Shown here piece after piece: positions 47,601 through 62,600 of a stretch of DNA of 64,000 nt. Both the position numbers and the translations under genes were made by a program. How positions within the stretch are numbered: position 1 is the stretch's first letter; the number at the start of each line of letters is the position of its first letter. Source of the stretch: Malachius bipustulatus (taxonomy: Eukaryota; Arthropoda; Insecta; Coleoptera; Melyridae); the NCBI GenBank assembly GCA_910589415.1, contig OU342630.1, positions 73,652,186 to 73,716,185 of the forward strand, in the 5' to 3' direction. The notes under the pieces are model-generated. The model was not told the DNA's origin, did no database searches, and worked only from the letters and a program-made list of their open reading frames with translations.

Positions 47601-50600
47601 TATTATTGGGAATGCAATGAATTGATATTCCCAATTCCCAAAAATCATAGGTTATTAATTGTGTCATGTATTAGGTACGTTATCACGAAGAGAAATTTGA
47701 CGTTTTTAAATTTACATTAATTCTATCCTTATCTGACAGGAGTAAAACAAAAACTAAGAGTAAAAAACCCCCCTGACAATATTTAGACCAGCTTTCGCGT
47801 CAAATTTATGTGTTTTGTTCAATTCTCATCTTCATGATTTTCGTCATTATATTATCTTTGGCCTGGATTCGCCTTAGTTGAGGACAAAAATATCGATAAG
47901 TAATATTACGTTCTTATGTTTAGGACACGATGGAGTCAAATATCAGTAGGACTGTTTATAATTGTAAATATTTCAATGATTTTTGACAGCTACCCTGTAC
48001 TTTTATGTTTATCATACATATACATCATACATACTTGCCCGTATTCACAAACGATAATTTCCTAAATAATTACGTAATTAATTAAATGAGTGAGATGGAG
48101 ACATGCAGTTTATTTCCATCAGAATGAGATTGAGATAACTGATTACGTAATTATTTGGTAATTATCGTTTGTGAATACGGGCAACTAACTTATAAAGTAA
48201 ATAATTAATTTAACTAACCGCGCTTTTGATCTTCTCGCCAGAAAAGCATGCTAAGAACAAGGCAAAAAGCCATGCAAGAAAAAACATCGCATCTGCCACC
48301 ACTTCGAGGGTAAGTTCTTCAGTAATTCTCTGAAAAAAAAAGTGATAAAAAGTTTATAGGCAATGCGACTTTCACAACACACTTCCGCGCATTACTTACT
48401 TTTAATATCAGGTTTGAGTATAAACCTAAAATTATTGCTGTTGCAGTAAAATGAACGAACATGACAGGGCTGATAGCTGAATCTAATACTTTCGCATGAC
48501 TTAAATAGAACAAGAATAAGATTAAGTGAAATCACTTTATTCACACATTTACTTACTCGTTAGCTACTTTGAGCATCTTAGCACATTCTATAAAGTTAGC
48601 TTCTTGAATACTTTTCGACTCGGAATCGAACATCACAAGCAACTTGCTGTTTAAATACTGAACTCGAACGACTATATAAGAGCACATTTCATAAATAAAG
48701 TAAGCACCCCCAGCAACTGATGCAAATATATAAAATCCGAAAGCGAATTGAGCCGCTATCCAAAAGAATTTCATCCATAAAGAATCAACATCAAAAAGCC
48801 ACGCGACAGGTACATACGCTTTGCATAAGACTTCAAATCTGAATTCATTTGTTGCTTTTTTGCAATTCGATTCGTTTAAGACAGCAAGAAGTTGTTTACT
48901 TGTGCAACAGCACACTATGTAGATATAACTTATAAAAGCTAGCAAATTTAAGCGATGACGCTCTTTGTAAAAATTCTCTGGTGTACCATATTCTGAATGG
49001 TCCGGAAGATTCTCTAATAGCCAAACAAGAGGATGTTGTACTACAATACCTACCACGAAAGCCGTAGATACGCCTATCAAACAGAGAGCATCTGCTAACG
49101 TTGAGCTCATTTGCATCCATTCCTTGTCTAAAAAAATATAAATATGATTATGTAAGTATCTACCACGACGTAGGTAGGTCACGGTGTACACACTAGAAAC
49201 TAGCTGCTCTGAAATGGCACATTCGCCAGGCGGAGATTTTAGTTTCATCGTGGCCGCCGCGCGTCGCTTCTGTTCCTTCTAGTCCTAGTAATAAATAAAT
49301 TCAATTATTATTTGTTTTGAAAAATTACGGTTTTAGCATCAAAATCGGGAGTTTTGGTTCGGAGAAGAACATAAAAACGGTCATTCTAGGATCTAGGATA
49401 TTAATTAAAGTGACAATCGACACGACGCTATCCAGACCGGTCTTTGGTCCACGACACGATGATTTTACGTGAATTCTCGTCAACATCAACACGCATCCGG
49501 ATACTATTGAAGATGTGTATTAGTTATTAATGCAGACAAAAAGTAGTTTCTCGCAAATGAATTTGTGGTAAGGTATTGAAACCTGAATCATGTGTTATTC
49601 TTTGCCCACGCGTCCAAGTTTAACCACAAACATGGTCAGGGAAGTGCCTGTGATTGTAGGGAGACTGATTACAAAGAAAATTTCGAGAAGATAGGACAAG
49701 GGGAAAAGTGTCCTTCGACATTTATTTGTCCTGGCTGTAAGGAAACTTCATGATGAAAAATGTTTACAAATTACATTGATTTCATGATTGATGTTTTATT
49801 TACTAACCAATTTTATAGGAACCCCATTTTTACAAATAATGCTTATGAGTATTATAACATAAACAACCTAAGAAAAAAAGTGGCTGTATACAGGTTCTAT
49901 ACAGATTCTAACTGATTTTAAAATGAGTTACAAAAACGCTGAATACGCAGAAAATCAGTTTTGAATCTGCATGAAATGAAATCTTTTGACACTGACGTGT
50001 ATTTAATTAAGTTATTGTTTTGTTTCCTGCTCAATTTACTGTCATAGGTCAGCCATCTTGTTAAAATTTACTTGAAATTTGAAAAGTTCCTGCGACGCAT
50101 CACCTATTAGAAGGACGTTTATCTCGATAACGGTTCGCTCTATCGAAATAAAATAGGATACATTTTTTATGTAAAAAATATCAAAGAAAAGGAAAATTAA
50201 CCTTAAAAAATTGTAAAATTATTATTTTAATTGTTTTCTTTCAAGTGAATGAGGGGGTTATGCCATCCCGAGGTCTATGTATGTGCTACCAAAGATTATG
50301 AAACACTATTCTAAACAGTCCAAAATAATACAAAATAACACCAAAAATTATCAAAATCGGTCAAGAAATAAAAAAGTTATTGCAAAAAATTGATTTTCAA
50401 CCCTCAACTTCAACAGCTAATATCTTTGTAGGGGTGTCTCTGAGGAATTAATTTTATAGCTATTTTTTCATTTATTTTTACGAAATATACCCAAATCCGG
50501 GAGATTGCCCACATGTTATGGGACACCCTGTATAAAGTTTTAAAATTTATTTTATAATATAAATGTCAATAATATCAATAATTATATTACATATTAATGT

Positions 50601-53600
50601 ATTGATTAAAATATATGTACAGAGTGTATCTAAAATTTTTTTTGGTAAAAAATAAACAAAAAAATTTTTATTAATGCAAGATTATTTTTTGCAGTTTTTT
50701 GGAGATATCTCTGAAACCGTATAAAGATACAGAATTCAGCTTTGGTACAGATCTTATCTTAATGCTAACTACCTTTTTTAAATATGTCAGTGACAAAGAT
50801 TTTTAAGGTTGAGGGGGGATTTTTTGCCCCTAATATCTACGACACTTGCAAATTGATATTTTAAAACACTTTTAACCGCCAATGTTTTCTACACAATAAA
50901 GGTACTCTTGGTCTTAGCTCAATCCTATAAGATTTCCACAAGTGATACATGAAAAAAACTGAATTATTGGCATTAAAAAAGTAGCTAATATCAATGATAT
51001 GACATTTACAAAAGATGAGTTCCGTATCTCAAACGGTTTCCCAGATATCTTAAAAAAACTGTAAAAATAAACTTTTTTTGAACTTTTCTCAAAAAACGGC
51101 GCACTTCCGGACACACGTTACTGGAAATTTTTTGTTTATTTTTGACCAAAGAATCAGCCCTTAAATTTTTTCGGTGTTATTTAGATACACCAAATATCAC
51201 AAAACACCCACTCAGCTGATCAAGTCCTTATTTTACGATTTTTACTGAGGCCTGTACGGCTGGCATGCAGTCGCAGTCTACTTAGATGCAACAGTAACGC
51301 CTCGACGGCGATGAAACTAATACCTACAATATAGTGCTAAAAACTGTGCCGTTTTCAGTTAGCGGCAAGGGCGGGTGTTGTGTACACCGTAACCTATATC
51401 TACATCGTTGTATCTACGTATAAATTTATATGTTAGTTATTTTTTGGTGGGTTCATTTAGCATTTAAAAAATCACTAAATCATAAAAAAAAAACATAGAA
51501 GAATGCTCATCGATAGATATCCTTCCCTCGGGAAAAAGGGCTTCAGGCTGGATCGCATCCACTTCCGGGCATTATCATCTAAGTATGTAAAGTCGAGTCG
51601 TAAGTTCGACCTGGGATCAATACAGTCCTGAATTAATTAATAGAATTGTTGGGTATATGATCCTCTAGATTTTCTTATAGACGCCTATATAAGCGTCTTG
51701 CCGGTTAAGTTGTAAGTTTAACCGGCGTCCAGAGAATGGAACTCTGGTTATTTAGGATCAACTAACGATATTATTTGTAAGGAACAATAATAATTGTAGA
51801 TGTAAATTTCAGTAATTTTATTCTTGGTTATAGTTATTCATTAGTTGACCGATCTTGAGTTTCTTACTTACCTAATACTACTGATGACTACTGACTGACT
51901 ACATTTCGTCAGTCTCAGTCGGTCCCTTTTTACACCCTGAAACTACTACCCTCGTCTCCGAGTAGTGGGAGAAGGGGCGTGGCTATGGTGACCGATGCAA
52001 TGACTCCACAAGGAGTAAACAAAGTACATAGAGTGTGTGAACCATAATTTGTTCCTGAAGCACCCTGTATAATCTTTATTAGTTTATGGTGCGATTTTAA
52101 AAGGATTTCTTTTAAATCATAGAGCTTGATAAACTATATGTATTTTGGGATCAAAAAGCGTCTCATTCCTACAAAATCCATTGCATACTAGATCAGTGTT
52201 TACTTTTAAAATCTCAAAAATTCATATTAGCGATTTTTTTAGAAAAAAAAGTGGGCACGCCACCACAGGATTCACCAGCTATCTAAACAGTACTGTACTA
52301 AATTTTATTGGAAAGGTCAGAATAATAAGAATCTGCTGTTATTTTGGAAATTCATAATAATTAATACTCCGAATTTTCATAAATTTATTCGAAAAGTTTG
52401 TATGACTTTACAAGGTGCCTATTCTTCCAGTTCCACTATACCTACTTCCGGTTAGATCAATAACTAAAAAGGTGACATAAGGCTTTGTTGACTGACACGT
52501 TTCTTCGGTTACGTTGATGTTTCTCATGGTAATTGTAAAACACTCTCAAGCGTTTTTCAATTAATCACTTGATCATATAGAACTTAGAACTATAATAGTT
52601 ATAATAATGTTTAGTTAAAAAACATCTGAGCACGTTTAAATCCAATATTAAGACACGCGTGTGTTTTAAAATTATCATGGGCAACATCAACGTAACCCAA
52701 CAAACGTGTCGGTCAACAATGCCTTATGTCAACTTCTTAATTATAGTACTATAACTGGAAGTAGGTACCAAATTAAATATTAAGCCTTGTCCACACCGAA
52801 AGCAACACATAGGAACATTCTGTTTATGTTGCTTGTTCCTGGAACTTGTTTCTGAATGTTGCCAAAAGTTTATTTAAGTTCCTCATTGTTTATGGTTGCA
52901 GCAACAAAAGTTCCTATAAGTTGCTTGTTTCCATATTTAGCGGCAAAGATCAAAGAAAATATAGAAACATTGGTAAACATTTTTTGTTTCTCAACAAAGA
53001 TTTTTAAGGTTGAGGGGGGATTTTTTTGCCCCTAATATCTACGACACTTGCAAATTGATATTTTAAAACACTTTTAACCGCCAATGTTTTCTATCTACAC
53101 AATAAAGATACTCTTGGTCTTAGCTCAATCCTATAAGATTTCCACAAGTGATACATGAAAAAAACTGAATTATTGGCATTAAAAAAGTAGCTAATATCAA
53201 TGATATGACATTTACAAAAGATGAGTTCCGTATTTCAAACGGTTTCCCAGATATCTTAAAAAAACTGTAAAAATAAACTTTTTTTGAACTTTTCTCAAAA
53301 AACGGCGCACTTCCGGACACACGTTACTGGAAATTTTTTGTTTATTTTTGACCAAAGAATCAGCCCTTAAATTTTTTCGGTGTTGTTAACATCAACGTAA
53401 CCCGACAAACGTGTCGGTCAACAATGCCTTATGTCAACTTCTTAATTATAGTACTATAACTGGAAGTAGGTACCAAATTAAATTTACTGACTGATATTTG
53501 GAAATCTTAATTCAAACATTCAATTATAATTTATGATTTCAAAATGTACCAATGAGTAATAAAAAGCAGCATAAAGTATTCGTGGATAACGGGTCTTTCA

Positions 53601-56600
53601 ATCACTTGCTCTATTTCGATCACACTCCGGCTAATAAATCGCGCGAGTTTTTTAGACTTTAGTTCCACTCATACTTTAGTATTATAGGTATATACAGGGT
53701 TAGAACTGTTTAAAGGGCCACTACAGGGATATCTTAAATCTTTGAATATACGATGAGGTCCGGTTAAATTACAGAAAAGTTGAGCTATTTTGTGGCCATC
53801 TCGAATCCATCAAAAAATGTAAGATATCTATGACAGTTCATGAAATATCCTGAAAAAACTGAAAAATCGAGATTTCTTATTTCCGTCATATCTTTTTTGT
53901 TATTAAAAATTAATAAATAATTTTTTGTAGGACTACATAAGTCGGCAAGAGCTATACCCATCTGACATTTAAAAAATTTTCAAAGCCGCGACTAGATCTT
54001 GGAGTTTTCATAGTCAACTTTCGTTTTTCTTATTGCCGCGCATATTGTTTTTTTTTTATTTCGTTGCCGCTGAAAGAAAAAATGAAAACCGAAAACTAAT
54101 AAACTTCAAGAAATAAATTTTCAAAAATTTTTGTTCTTCTTTTTTTTTAAAAAAGACAACCTTTTAGACCGAATATAATGGCGAAATTAAAAAAAGGCAA
54201 GCAGTATGAATTCATATTGACCTATTTCAGCGAACAATTTTCGTTTTTCTTTGAAAAAAGAGGAATAAAAAATGTTCACTTTTTTCAGAAGTTTATTGAT
54301 TGTTGGTTTCCATTATTTTTTTCTTATTGAACGACATAAAAAAATAATATGGCGGCCTTAAGAAAAACGAAAGTTGACTATGAAAACTCTGGGATCTAGT
54401 CGGCTTTGAAAATTTTTTAAACGTCAGATGAATAGCTCATAGCGGCTTATGTAAGTCTGTACGAAAAATTATTTATCAATTTACAATTATTATTGTAAGA
54501 TATTGCAAAAATAAGATTTCTCGATTTTTCAGTTTTTTTCAGGATATTTCAAGAACGGTCACAGGTATCTTGCATGTTTTGACGGATTCGAGATGGCCAC
54601 AAAATAACGCAACTTTTTAACCGACCTCGTATCTTCAATGATTTAGGATATCCCTGTAGTGGGCCTTTAAATAGTTCTAAACCTGTATAGTTGGACCAGA
54701 AATATAACGAAACGACTTCTGTCATTTTATCACTTTTTTGATTATTGACATATTGTCAATAAGTTTAACAATTAGACCATTTCGTTATATTATCTCTTGG
54801 ATCGACTATACCTACATATTATAATAGGATGCTAATTAAAAATACTTATTACTATTTAGGTACCTAATGATAATACACATTAATAGTAGGTAACTGATAT
54901 ACTTACGTCTAATTTCTTCAGTAAAGAGGTACCCTAACGGCATGAGTGAAAATACAATATTACCCAAAACCAAAAACACTGCTTTACTCCAACGACGTAT
55001 GCCTGATTGCGATTTTTGATCTTTTGGAGGTAATATAAAGTGCCACCCCAGCACCATCCAAGATATATGAAAAGGTTTCATATTTTCAAAATCGACGCCT
55101 TTCTTTAACGCCATCATGTCTGCGAAAATTTATCACCAGAACTCGTTTGGGTATCAGTATCAGTACCTAAAGAGACACAAGACCGAAGTGCCTATAGAAG
55201 TTGAATGTTGCTTGTTATACCTTGTGTGTTCTCTGCATGATTCTAGCGTTGATTGATTGATTGAGTAAAAGGCTAGGTAAGATACGCAACCTAATGTAAA
55301 ATTCTGTGACCGGCCGCTCGAACTACCCTTTTCTCTTTCAAGTTTCAATCCCATATCGGTTCATTTGAATGTGCTGCCACCTCCGCACAGTGTGTTAAAA
55401 TTAGAAAACTATAGTAGAAGAGGGTTTTTATAACTAACGGGTTTAACTTTTTGTGTTTTTTTTTTTTTTGTAGGAGGTCGGAGCTCCGTAGCGTTTATTA
55501 TTATTTCTATTTTCTGGATCTCATCTCAGTTATCAACCTTAGAGGAATTGAGTGTAACAAAGAATAATCACCCTGAATCTTGCATTTACCATTATAAGTA
55601 CCTACCTGTTTATTGAATTAACGATATGAAATATATGAAAATTTAGATTTAAAATTTCGACACTAATTAATAATAATTAATTAGGTAGGTATTATGATCA
55701 CCTAAAATAATAATATAGAATAATTTGCATACAAACTAGGTATCAAAAAATACAGGCAATAAGCTTTAAAGTTCATATAAATAATTGACTTTCGAAATCT
55801 CGCTAAGCCACATCCTTTGATTTTTTACCAATTTTTAACTTCTAATATGTCTACAATATACAGGATGTTCCCTCTTACAGAATTCCATCTTATAGGATGT
55901 TATTTAAAGGTATGTACTAAATTTAAGAGATATGCCTGGACCAATTTTAAGCAGAAAAGTTCATATAAACAATTAAACATGTGTCCTGAAGAATTTGGTT
56001 TAGAGTTTTATTAGTTTTTTATTAATATCTCCAACATTCTTTTGCCGATATTGTTAAAATTGGAAGTGTTATTTTTAGTAACTAGGAGCTCATTTCGCCC
56101 CAAGTAGATTAAAATTTTTAAGTCTAGTCGTGGCGTGCAGGGGGGCATTCTCACCAATATTATTGAAAAGCATATTAAAGTAAAAGTTAAAGTAGGTAAA
56201 AAAGTAGGTAGAAAAAAGAAGTATCTATTTTTTTCTGATATTCTGATATTATTCTGATATTTTGTTCAGATTAAAGCACTGAAATGTCCGTATTCATCAA
56301 ACTTCAAAATATAACCCCAGGTGTTATATTTATTGATGAATACGGGCCTAAAAATAAAACTTTTGTTAAAAGCCGCTTCAATGCACGTCGAAGAATTGAT
56401 TTTTGTGGCTTTTATTTTATCAATTTTTCGACGTGCATTGAAGCGGATTTTATTTCATTCTTCCAAAATGATCTCAAATATGAAAATATATCAAAGAAAT
56501 ATATAAATCTCTTTTTTTTAGTAATCTGGAAAAATATTCAAATTTACATAAAAAGTCAGTAGCATACGGTTTTTTGCAATAATATTGGTGTGGGTGCTCC

Positions 56601-59600
56601 CCTGGACGCCTCTGGACTTAAAAATTTTAATCTACTTGACACTAAAGGAGCTCCTTATTATTACAAATAAACTGTCAAATTTCTGTAATATCGGAAGAAA
56701 AATTTTAAGTAGGTAATAAAAACTCGATTGAAAAAAAACCTACAGCACCCAAAATCATGAAAACCAGACCTTTTAGGACACATGTTTATTAGAAGTTTTC
56801 AACTTAAAATTGGTCTAGGAGTACGCCTTAAAATTTTGTACATACCCTTAATTATTAACTGTTTGGTCCTCACTAAAGTCGCATAAGGGGATATTCAGGG
56901 CTAAAACAAATTCAGGGATAAACAAGTTTTTTGTAGTAGGACTTCACCAGATTATAAAAAACCTTCTTGCGCATCAATCGCAGAAATAGTGTATTTTTAT
57001 GCGATTCAATTATCAATATTTTCACCGCTTTTTAAATGGGATTTCTGAAATTTTCTATAGTCAGGTCATATTAGCGTAGTGGTTTACTGAGAAAATTTCA
57101 TTTCATTTAGTTTGGACACGTGCCTTAGAATGGATTTTTAAATTTAACAAAATAAAAAAAAATTGGCAAATTTAATTTTTTTTTCCTTTTCCTGTGTCCG
57201 CCACTGGCTAACTTTACTTAAAAAATACTATTCTTTACACTACCTTTAATAAATTCGCAAAAAGTGAAAGGGGAATTTTGAAAACCGAAAATTTGAAATT
57301 TTAGAGGAATAAACATCATGTTAAAACTGTCTACTGGGAAAACTTCAGCTCAATTCCTTCAAAAAAGGCTCATAAACGGTTATAGAAATTTAGCCATTTT
57401 TACCCTTTTCCTACCCACGCCACTGGCTTATTAATGAAAAATATGCAAATTTTACTGCATTAACTCAAATTTAAAATAATTTTCTTCCAATCGTGTTAAT
57501 TTGGTTTAAATTTGTTTTTCTAACTTGCTTATAGGTAGGTAGGTATAGGGGTTCAAATTTTGGCAATTTTTTCTAAAATTGAAAAGGCCGCCATTTTGAA
57601 ACGGCTCGATTTTACTCAAATACAGAACCAGACGCTCCTTGCGGCTGTCTTACTCATAAAAAATTTCAGCCCCCTAGATTGAAAACTGCGACCAGAAACC
57701 GTGCCTCATAGACGGTTTTTGTTTTTAATTTGGAGGGACACCCTGCAGAAGTAACGCAGCTTTAGGAAAATTTTTTTACGAAAATCAAATGTCATTTCGA
57801 AGTTTCACAAGGGTAAAAAATTTCGTTCACTAATCCTTAAATATGAAGCTACAGCAGCGGTTTTAAAATTTTACAGAAATAAACATCATATGAAAAAAAT
57901 ATTAATATCTCCGTCATTTTTCTTATTTACTTCTTGAAACTTTTAAGGGTTAAAGGATATTAGTGTACTTGCCTACTGTGAAAACTTTAGTTCAATTTCT
58001 TTAAAAATGAACTCATAAACGGTTATAGAAATTTAGACATTTTTACCCTTTTCCTACCCACGCCACTGGCTTATTAATAAAAATAATGCCAATTTTATTG
58101 CTTTAATTCAAATTTCAAATAGTTTTCTTCCAATCTTGTTAATTTTATTTCAAAGTTTTATTGCCATCTTGCTCATACAGTGGCTCAAAAAATGGCAAAT
58201 TTTCAAAAAATTCAAATGGCTGCCATTTTGAAACGGCTTGGCCGATTTTGCTCAAGTGCAATACCAGACCACTCCTTGTGGATATCTTACTCCCACAAAA
58301 ATTTCAGCCTCCTAGATTGAAAAATGCGACCTGAAATGATACCACAAGAACCGGATTGCGGGAATTTTGAAGGGACACCCTGTAGAAGTGATTCGACTTT
58401 TGGACATTTTTTCAACGAAAATCTAAAGTCATTCCAAAGCTTTATAAGGATCCAAAATTTCGTTTACTAATCTTCAAAAATAAAGCTACAGGAGCGTTTT
58501 GAAAATCGAAATTTCGCGTTTTTGGAGAAATATATATATATATATATATATATATCGTGGGCAGGTGAATTTTGGAAAACCACTTTTTCGTGATCTGGGG
58601 GTCATGATCGGTGGACATTTGATGAGTTTGGGTGATTTTCGAAAAGTGATGTCGTCCTCAATAGTGTATTTTTTTATTAAAAAATACACTAAAACCTGTA
58701 TCAAGAAATAAAATTTTCCATAAACATATATCCGGAAAAGCTTTTTCCCAATTTTTATGTAGGTACTGTCCAATGGTAAAGAAACATTTGTGCTTTCTTT
58801 GTTTTTTTTTATTTGACGACGCGTGGATAAACATTTCATCTACATCATACGATAGTACATGAAAAATTAAAATAGGGACATGTGGGCCATTTTTCTCTAT
58901 CTTGAGCTGTTTTCGTTATACAGGGCCTTGAAGTTCTAAAACTGCGATTTTCACTTTTTTATAACTCACAAACTTCTCAGTTTAAACTTCTTCTCAGGCC
59001 AATTAAAAATGCAATAATATAGGAGCATTTCATTTAAAAAAACATAATTTTGATTATGCCACTTTCATATGGGACACTCTGTATAGTCCAAAATAATTTT
59101 AAATAATGGCCATTGTAATCCTGTACTTCAATTTGCAAATTTTTTTTGAAAAACTCCATCGCTTGGCCCACAGAGACCGCTTCGAATGATCTGGGACATG
59201 AGCCTGTATACATAAATATGTCTTGTATATTTCTCTAAAATCGGGAAATATCAATTTTAAAAACGCTCCTGTATCTTTATCTTTCAAGATTAGTGAACGA
59301 AATTTTGGACCCTTGTGAAACTTTTGAATGAAGCTAGATTTGCGTTGAAAAAATTCCCGAAAAAAGTCGCGTTACTTCTACATGGTGTGTTTTCAAAATT
59401 CAAAAAATCCGGTCCACGAGGCACCTTTTATGGTTGCAGTTTTTAATATAGGGGACTGAAATTATCTGGTAGTAACATATCCACAAGGAGTGGTCTGGTA
59501 TTGCATTTGAGCAAAATCAATCGAGTCGTTCCAAAATGGCGACCTTTCGAATTTTTGGGAAAATAATTATTTTCTAAACCCCTGTATAAGCAAGATAGAA

Positions 59601-62600
59601 GAAAAACTTCTTAAGCAAATTAACAAGACTCGAAGAAAATTATTTGTAATTTGCATTAGTTCTATTAATAAGCCAGTGGCGTAGGTATAGGAAAATGGTC
59701 AAAATGGCCCTAAATTTCTATAACCGTTTATGAGCACAATTTTAAAGGAACTGAAATTTTTATAGTAGGCAACTACTGTACTAATAGCTTTTAACTCTCA
59801 AAAATTTCAAGAAGCATAATATAGGAAAAAAGGCGATGATATTCGAATTTTTCTAGATGATGTTTATGTCTCTTAAATTTAAAATTTTCGGTTTTCAAAA
59901 CTCCTTTGTAACTTTTCTCGAATTTATTAAAGGTAGTGTAAAAAACAGCATTTTTAAGTAAAGTTGTGTGATGGTCATAGGAAAAGGGAAAAAATTGTTG
60001 AATTTTGCCAAATTTTTTTTTTTATTAAATTTCAAAATCTATTTTCATAGGAAATGAAAGGAAATTTTCACAGTAAACCACTATGCTAATATGACCCGAC
60101 TATTTAAAATTTCAAAAATCCAATTTAAAAAGATGTGAAAATAATCAAAATTGAAATGCCCAAACTATTTATGCCATCGATACGCATGAAAAAAAATCCA
60201 ACATTAGCTTGCCGTGATTATTTCCCGGCGCATGACTTCAGTATGTTCTGTGTTCGTTTCTTGCCGACTTAACCATTTCGCCATACGTACTTTTTTTGTG
60301 ATTTCACATACTGGTTTGAGTCTAGTGAAGACAGTTGGCTTTTCCGGGCTAGTTCGTCTACAGCCTCCATTTTCAGCTATCCCTCGATGTCCCGGCACCC
60401 GGCTTACCCTGGTTTTCTGGAATATCAATTATTTTGATTCAGTATGGGAAGTGTACCTTAACAAGTACATTAAAGTGTTTCACTTCTGGTTGGGGGAAGA
60501 TTTACGTTTTCCTAAGGTGCCCTAAATACATGGTATCTTTGATTTTCCGAACATAGCGGGAATTACCGTGTAACTGTAAATATCGACTTCTGTAAATATT
60601 GTCCCCTAAAAAAGATTCTGATTGTTAACAGTTTCACAGATTCAATCTCAGACATGAACTCCATAGCCTGTCAAAAATTATGTTTTAATTGGTTGACACG
60701 ATAGCACGCAGTGTACCTAACCCAAACATGCGACAGTTTGTACATACTAGGTCCTAGAGGTACAGATTAACTGCCAGATGATGGATGTCTGGTTTTCTTT
60801 AATAATTCAAAATTCTTGATTTGATGGCATTTTCAAAAATATTTTTGAATATTTGTTTATGCTACGATCTCATCAGATAGAATGTCGCTTTCTTACCGTA
60901 TTTTTGAAAGAAGCTGCAGATTGTTGTAATTTTCTCACTACCAGCTTAGTACCTAAGTTGACATTTCATTGTTAAAATATAACGGAACGTTGAAAAGTAT
61001 AACCTTTTAATTTTACCAATTTATCTGTTACAGTCTCCATGTCCCAATTAACGGAGGATTTCGCAACAATTTTTAATGTAGTCTGTGTGATAATAATGAT
61101 ATTATTTCATTTAATATATTTAAAGGGAACCGTTAGATTATTTCAATTATTACCACAAGTTTACCATTGGAAAGCATTTCTTAACAAGGACAGAATCGAT
61201 TATAAGAAGTGGACAAGAATCTACAAAATCGTATTCTTTCTAACGACAGTTATCGTTATGTTGTATCTAGCATTGGACTTTGACAACTGTGAGAAAAGAA
61301 GAATCAAGAACAATCCTCTTCAATCATGCGGTGTGTTCATGTCATATTATTTGCCTTATGATTTCAAAGAATTTCCCATAAGGCATTACATTTTGATACA
61401 TCAAGCAATTTGTGTGTTAGTTGGATTCCTTGTACTTGATCATACGTTATTCATACCAATATTTTACATCGATAAGACTCTTTGTTTAATGGATTATATG
61501 ATTTCTTTAGTGAATGATGTAAATAATTTAGTTGAAGATGACAACAAACTGGAGGAACATCTGAGACAAATAACCGATATTCATCAAGTTATCATAAGGT
61601 AATTTTCTAAAACTTTACTTTTCCAATTTTCAAAAAAAAATTTATATAATAATTATTAATTATAGGAACACCCTATAATTATTATTTGTACCTTTATAAT
61701 AACTCCAGCAAACGATAGAACATGTAAAAATAAGTTATTTTTAATGTTGCTCTAAAATGCTTTATTTTTGAGATACTATACAGGGTGTCCCGTATCGTTA
61801 TGTTCAAATTTTTTGAGCATATAGTAGGCTTAATTTTGAGCCCAAAAAATCCAAAAGTGGCAGGTCTATCTTTACTCGTTACAAAGTTACAGGCCTAAGA
61901 AAATTATGACTAGTAAATAACAAAGATTCAACTTTGAAAACCACACAACCACATGTGTTGTGGTTTAGGCTAATAATTTATTGTTATGGTGGCGACATGA
62001 GTAAATGTCACCAAAATAAACATTAGAAGAGGTTCTCCTGCTCATACAAAATGGCATTTGGATTCAAATATTATATGGGGCACCAGAATATTTCGGAATT
62101 GGCGTTTGTAACTAAATTCCAAAAAGCAATTATTATTGGATCGTATTCAGCATGCTGGTCAAGAGATCGGTCGCGAAAAAAGACGAGAAATTAAAACTTT
62201 TACTTCTGTAATAGGCCTCCGAGCACAAGTTTGTATTCAGCAAGAAATAGGACATTTTTAACACATGATAAACTGAAGATGTGGTCAATAAAATAAGCTT
62301 TATGTGGTTTTCAAAGTTAAATCTGGTATTTACTAGACATTATTTTCTTAGGCCTATAACTTCGTAACGAATGCAGATAGACCTGCCACTTTTGGGTTTT
62401 TTAGGCTTAGGAATAAACCTACTATATGCTCACAAGATTTGAACATAACGATACGGGACACCCTGTATAGAAAGGAATCGTCTTTTTCTAAATATCTCAA
62501 ATATGCTACACCCAATATTTTCAGTTTCATTTGCTGTAGTAAGAGGCTAACTTAGGCCCGAGTAGATTAAAATTATTAAGTCCAGTGGCGTCCCGGCAAG

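Noticed and set aside
49128..49248. Extension of OR1 exon 2 to a Met at 49248
   Set aside because: A TTTTTTTAG acceptor at 49128-49130 and exact phase match to the receptor N-terminal exon at 54907-55117 fit the family much better.
50521..50533. Lone GGACACCCTGTATA end, and a similar one near 52062-52074
   Set aside because: No matching left end found within a reasonable distance, so no element can be delimited.
50914..51114. 66-codon frame found identically at 53120-53320
   Set aside because: Identity is explained by the 390-base DNA duplication; no recognisable protein feature and no start context.
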